Assembly (NCBI GenBank): GCA_038380795.1
Contig: CM076275.1
Span: forward strand, 8,403,001-8,467,000
Direction of reading: 5' to 3'
DNA from: Pyrocephalus nanus
Lineage: Eukaryota; Chordata; Aves; Passeriformes; Tyrannidae
Length of the DNA stretch: 64,000 nucleotides
Each line of letters begins with the position of its first letter. The first letter of the stretch is position 1. This document shows positions 61,877-64,000 of the stretch, one piece after another. Below the pieces are notes generated by a model that had not been told where the DNA came from, made no database searches, and was given only the letters and a program-made list of their open reading frames with translations. Position numbers and translations under genes: made by a program.

Positions 61877-63331
61877 GAAAAAAAGAAAAAGTGTTGTTTC
61901 CATATATAATTTTTAGATTAGCTGACATTTTCAAAATTAATTTCTCTATTTTTAATGTACTTTTCAGTTTGCAGTGTGAGATTTTTAAAACTCAGATCTC
62001 TGGTTTGAATATTCTAAAAGGAAGTTAAATGTTAAAAATAAAAAGATTTTAATAATGAAAAGATTTAATGATGCTGTTATGTACTTTTTCTTGTTTTCTA
62101 AGGTTTCTGTAACTATATCTGTAATGATTTCAGAGTAGTAAATGAGACAACCCAAATTTGATTTGCTTTTCTATGCTGATATCAGACTTTGACATCGATT
62201 TGTGTTCCCAGCTGAAGAGACTCTGCTGCAGCAGCTCCTCCAGCCTGATGACACCTGCTGAAAGCCTGGATCCCACTGGCCCTGTTGGGATGTGGGACAC
62301 CAGTGAAAGGAGCCCCATGGAAACAGCTGCTTTTGAACAGTGGGAAATAATTTTTGAGCAAAACCTTTGACTTTTCTATTGGTGTCTGTTTTGTACGTCC
62401 AAAACCTAATCCATTTTCATATTTTTCCTGATTTATTTGCAAACAGGTTGAGTTAATTTACTCAAAAGCAAGGCATTTGGCTTCAAGAATGTCAGTATTT
62501 TCTAAGCAAGAAAGATTTTAACATTATAACAGTTATAATTTCAGGAACATTTTAATTAAGTATGATTACAATCCTTATAAAGTAGAACATTTTCAAAGCA
62601 TTTTGCTCACATATGACATTCCTCAAAATAAGAGAACAATTTCTTGTGAGAACAGTTTAATGCAGAAACTTCCAGTCATATTTCTTGCTTGCTTGAGGGG
62701 TTAAAGTATAGTGACAGGAAGCTTTGGGATAACATGTAGCACCAGTAAAAGCATTTCCTAGCAAATAGTGTAGGCAGTCACATTTAGGCATCTAGTAATT
62801 TTGTGCTATTTAGTCCTCCTTATTGTACAATATTGATTATACTTTAAAAAACGGATTAAATGAGTATTTGAAAGTAATTTTTATTAAAATAGATGCAATT
62901 AATTGGCCTTTTGCTTGGAGTCTCAATGGACTTTTACCTCTCCAAATGGCATTTTTGTACCTAGGCTACGGCACAGGAATTCCTACCCTCTGTGACTGTC
63001 TTGCTGCTTTTCAGCAGGAGAAAATTCCTTCTCCCCCTTTCCCTGTCTTTTATGCATGTTCTCTCCCTTCTGCTTCTTTATCCTTTACTTATTAGGATAA
63101 AGTAAAATGCAGGAATGTGATTTAAACCACTACAGTGAACAGGTTTTTACTGTAACAGCACAAGATCCTCTCTGTAACCCAGCATCCCTGCTGTGAACAC
63201 ATCCATTGTCTGAGCTTTACTCTGACCCTTGTGACATTCCTGGCACACACACGTGCATGGATGCAGCATAAAGGGGAGCCTGTTTGTTGGGACCTCTCCA
63301 CTCACATCCTGAAGTGAACGCTGCACATTTT

Positions 63332-63350
63332 GGGGTGGGGTGGGGTGGGG
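63332..63350 (+). repeat. (GGGGT)4 perfect G-quadruplex motif
   Basis: Four runs of GGGG separated by single T form a textbook intramolecular G-quadruplex motif with one-base loops. Confidence 0.85.
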
Positions 63351-64000
63351 AGAGCCCTGTCAGTGAATTGACTGGGGCATTCTCAAGAAAAGGTTAAAAA
63401 GTTAAAGCCCTTGGTCAGTGGCAGTATACTTAACCTCTGGAATAGTGCTCTGCAGTGCTCTCCAAGCATCTGCCCTTCCCAGCTCAAAAACCATTTTCAG
63501 CAATTGATTTTATTTTGCAGTATTTACCCAGCCCTGATGTGCAAACACGCTGAACTCCTACACGTGAGTGAAGTAAAGACACGGCTGCGGGATAAAAGCA
63601 AAGAGAATATAAAGTTATCAATCCTGACACCCAGGGAAAACCCCCATCAGCAAAGGGCTGCATTCCCACCCCCTTAACAGGGATGTAAGCCAGGGAAACA
63701 GCACCAAAACTCTGTCCAGTCTGAGCGAGGAGCCAGAGCACGGTCTCAGTGCTGGGGTCTGCTCTGCAGTGCCCAGCCATTCCCACTCCAAAAACAACAC
63801 AATAAAAGAAACACTTTACACACCATGGACTGCAATCAATGGAACATTCAATATTTCCATCACTTCCTTTTTCAAAATGACTGGTGATTCCTCTCCACCT
63901 CCATTTGCTGGCTGTGCTCAAAATTAAACGTAGGAAAGAATCACCAGTAAAAGCCTCTGACTAGAGCAGTCAGAGGAGTGTATAAGATGGCTGGGGAGAA

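Larger units (their letters stand above)
58416..64000. other. Intergenic downstream of DRD1, no gene seen
   Basis: No exon with family resemblance or paired splice sites is found. It holds a polypyrimidine tract at 58741-58791, a poly-A run at 61858-61876 and a G-quadruplex motif at 63332-63350. One 207-codon minus-strand frame (59640-60263) is within chance expectation for a window this size. Confidence 0.6.

Noticed and set aside
1..64000. CRISPR arrays, operons, insertion sequences, ribosome-binding sites
   Set aside because: The window is vertebrate nuclear DNA with spliced genes; none of these prokaryotic features is present. The tandem arrays lack the direct-repeat and unique-spacer pattern of CRISPR.

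Overview
The window is vertebrate nuclear DNA, almost certainly from a bird. It has long introns with GT-AG splice sites, three CpG-island promoters, and at least nine fragments of CR1 LINEs, the dominant repeat of avian genomes. Some of these end in the ATTCTATGATTC-type CR1 3' tail. It holds four protein-coding genes that can be rebuilt exon by exon: BRD8 (minus strand, 5' part only), KIF20A (plus), SFXN1 (minus) and DRD1 (plus). The exon phases join correctly throughout. The assembled proteins are 883 aa (KIF20A), 322 aa (SFXN1) and 452 aa (DRD1), with the first 404 codons of BRD8.

Layout: 1-8021 is the 5' part of BRD8, a subunit of the NuA4/TIP60 histone acetyltransferase complex; its bromodomain lies beyond the left edge. 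BRD8 and KIF20A (mitotic kinesin-6, MKLP2) are head to head across a CpG island at about 7.5-8.3 kb. That promoter carries two inverted CCAAT boxes 31 bp apart and a TTTGAA CHR element, the usual arrangement of G2/M genes. A 40-bp minisatellite fills much of the inferred first KIF20A intron. KIF20A ends at 17482 and meets SFXN1 (mitochondrial serine transporter) tail to tail, with stop codons 357 bp apart and probably overlapping 3' UTRs. SFXN1 coding exons run leftwards from 31769 to 17840. Its probable non-coding first exon and CpG-island promoter lie at about 40.96-41.17 kb, beside a 37-38 bp GC-rich minisatellite.

41.2-52.7 kb is intergenic, with CR1 fragments, a degenerate ~21-bp satellite split by a CR1, and an AT-rich, TAAT-rich stretch. 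A CpG island at 52.8-53.9 kb is the likely DRD1 promoter. The intronless DRD1 coding region is at 55262-56620, followed by an AT-rich 3' UTR of about 1.8 kb. From there to 64000 I see no gene.

The genes do not form an operon or pathway. They are neighbours linked by a shared promoter (BRD8/KIF20A), overlapping 3' ends (KIF20A/SFXN1) and a divergent intergenic space (SFXN1/DRD1). I found no clearly new biological system. The best leads are the compact cell-cycle promoter, the KIF20A-SFXN1 synteny junction and the three minisatellites.
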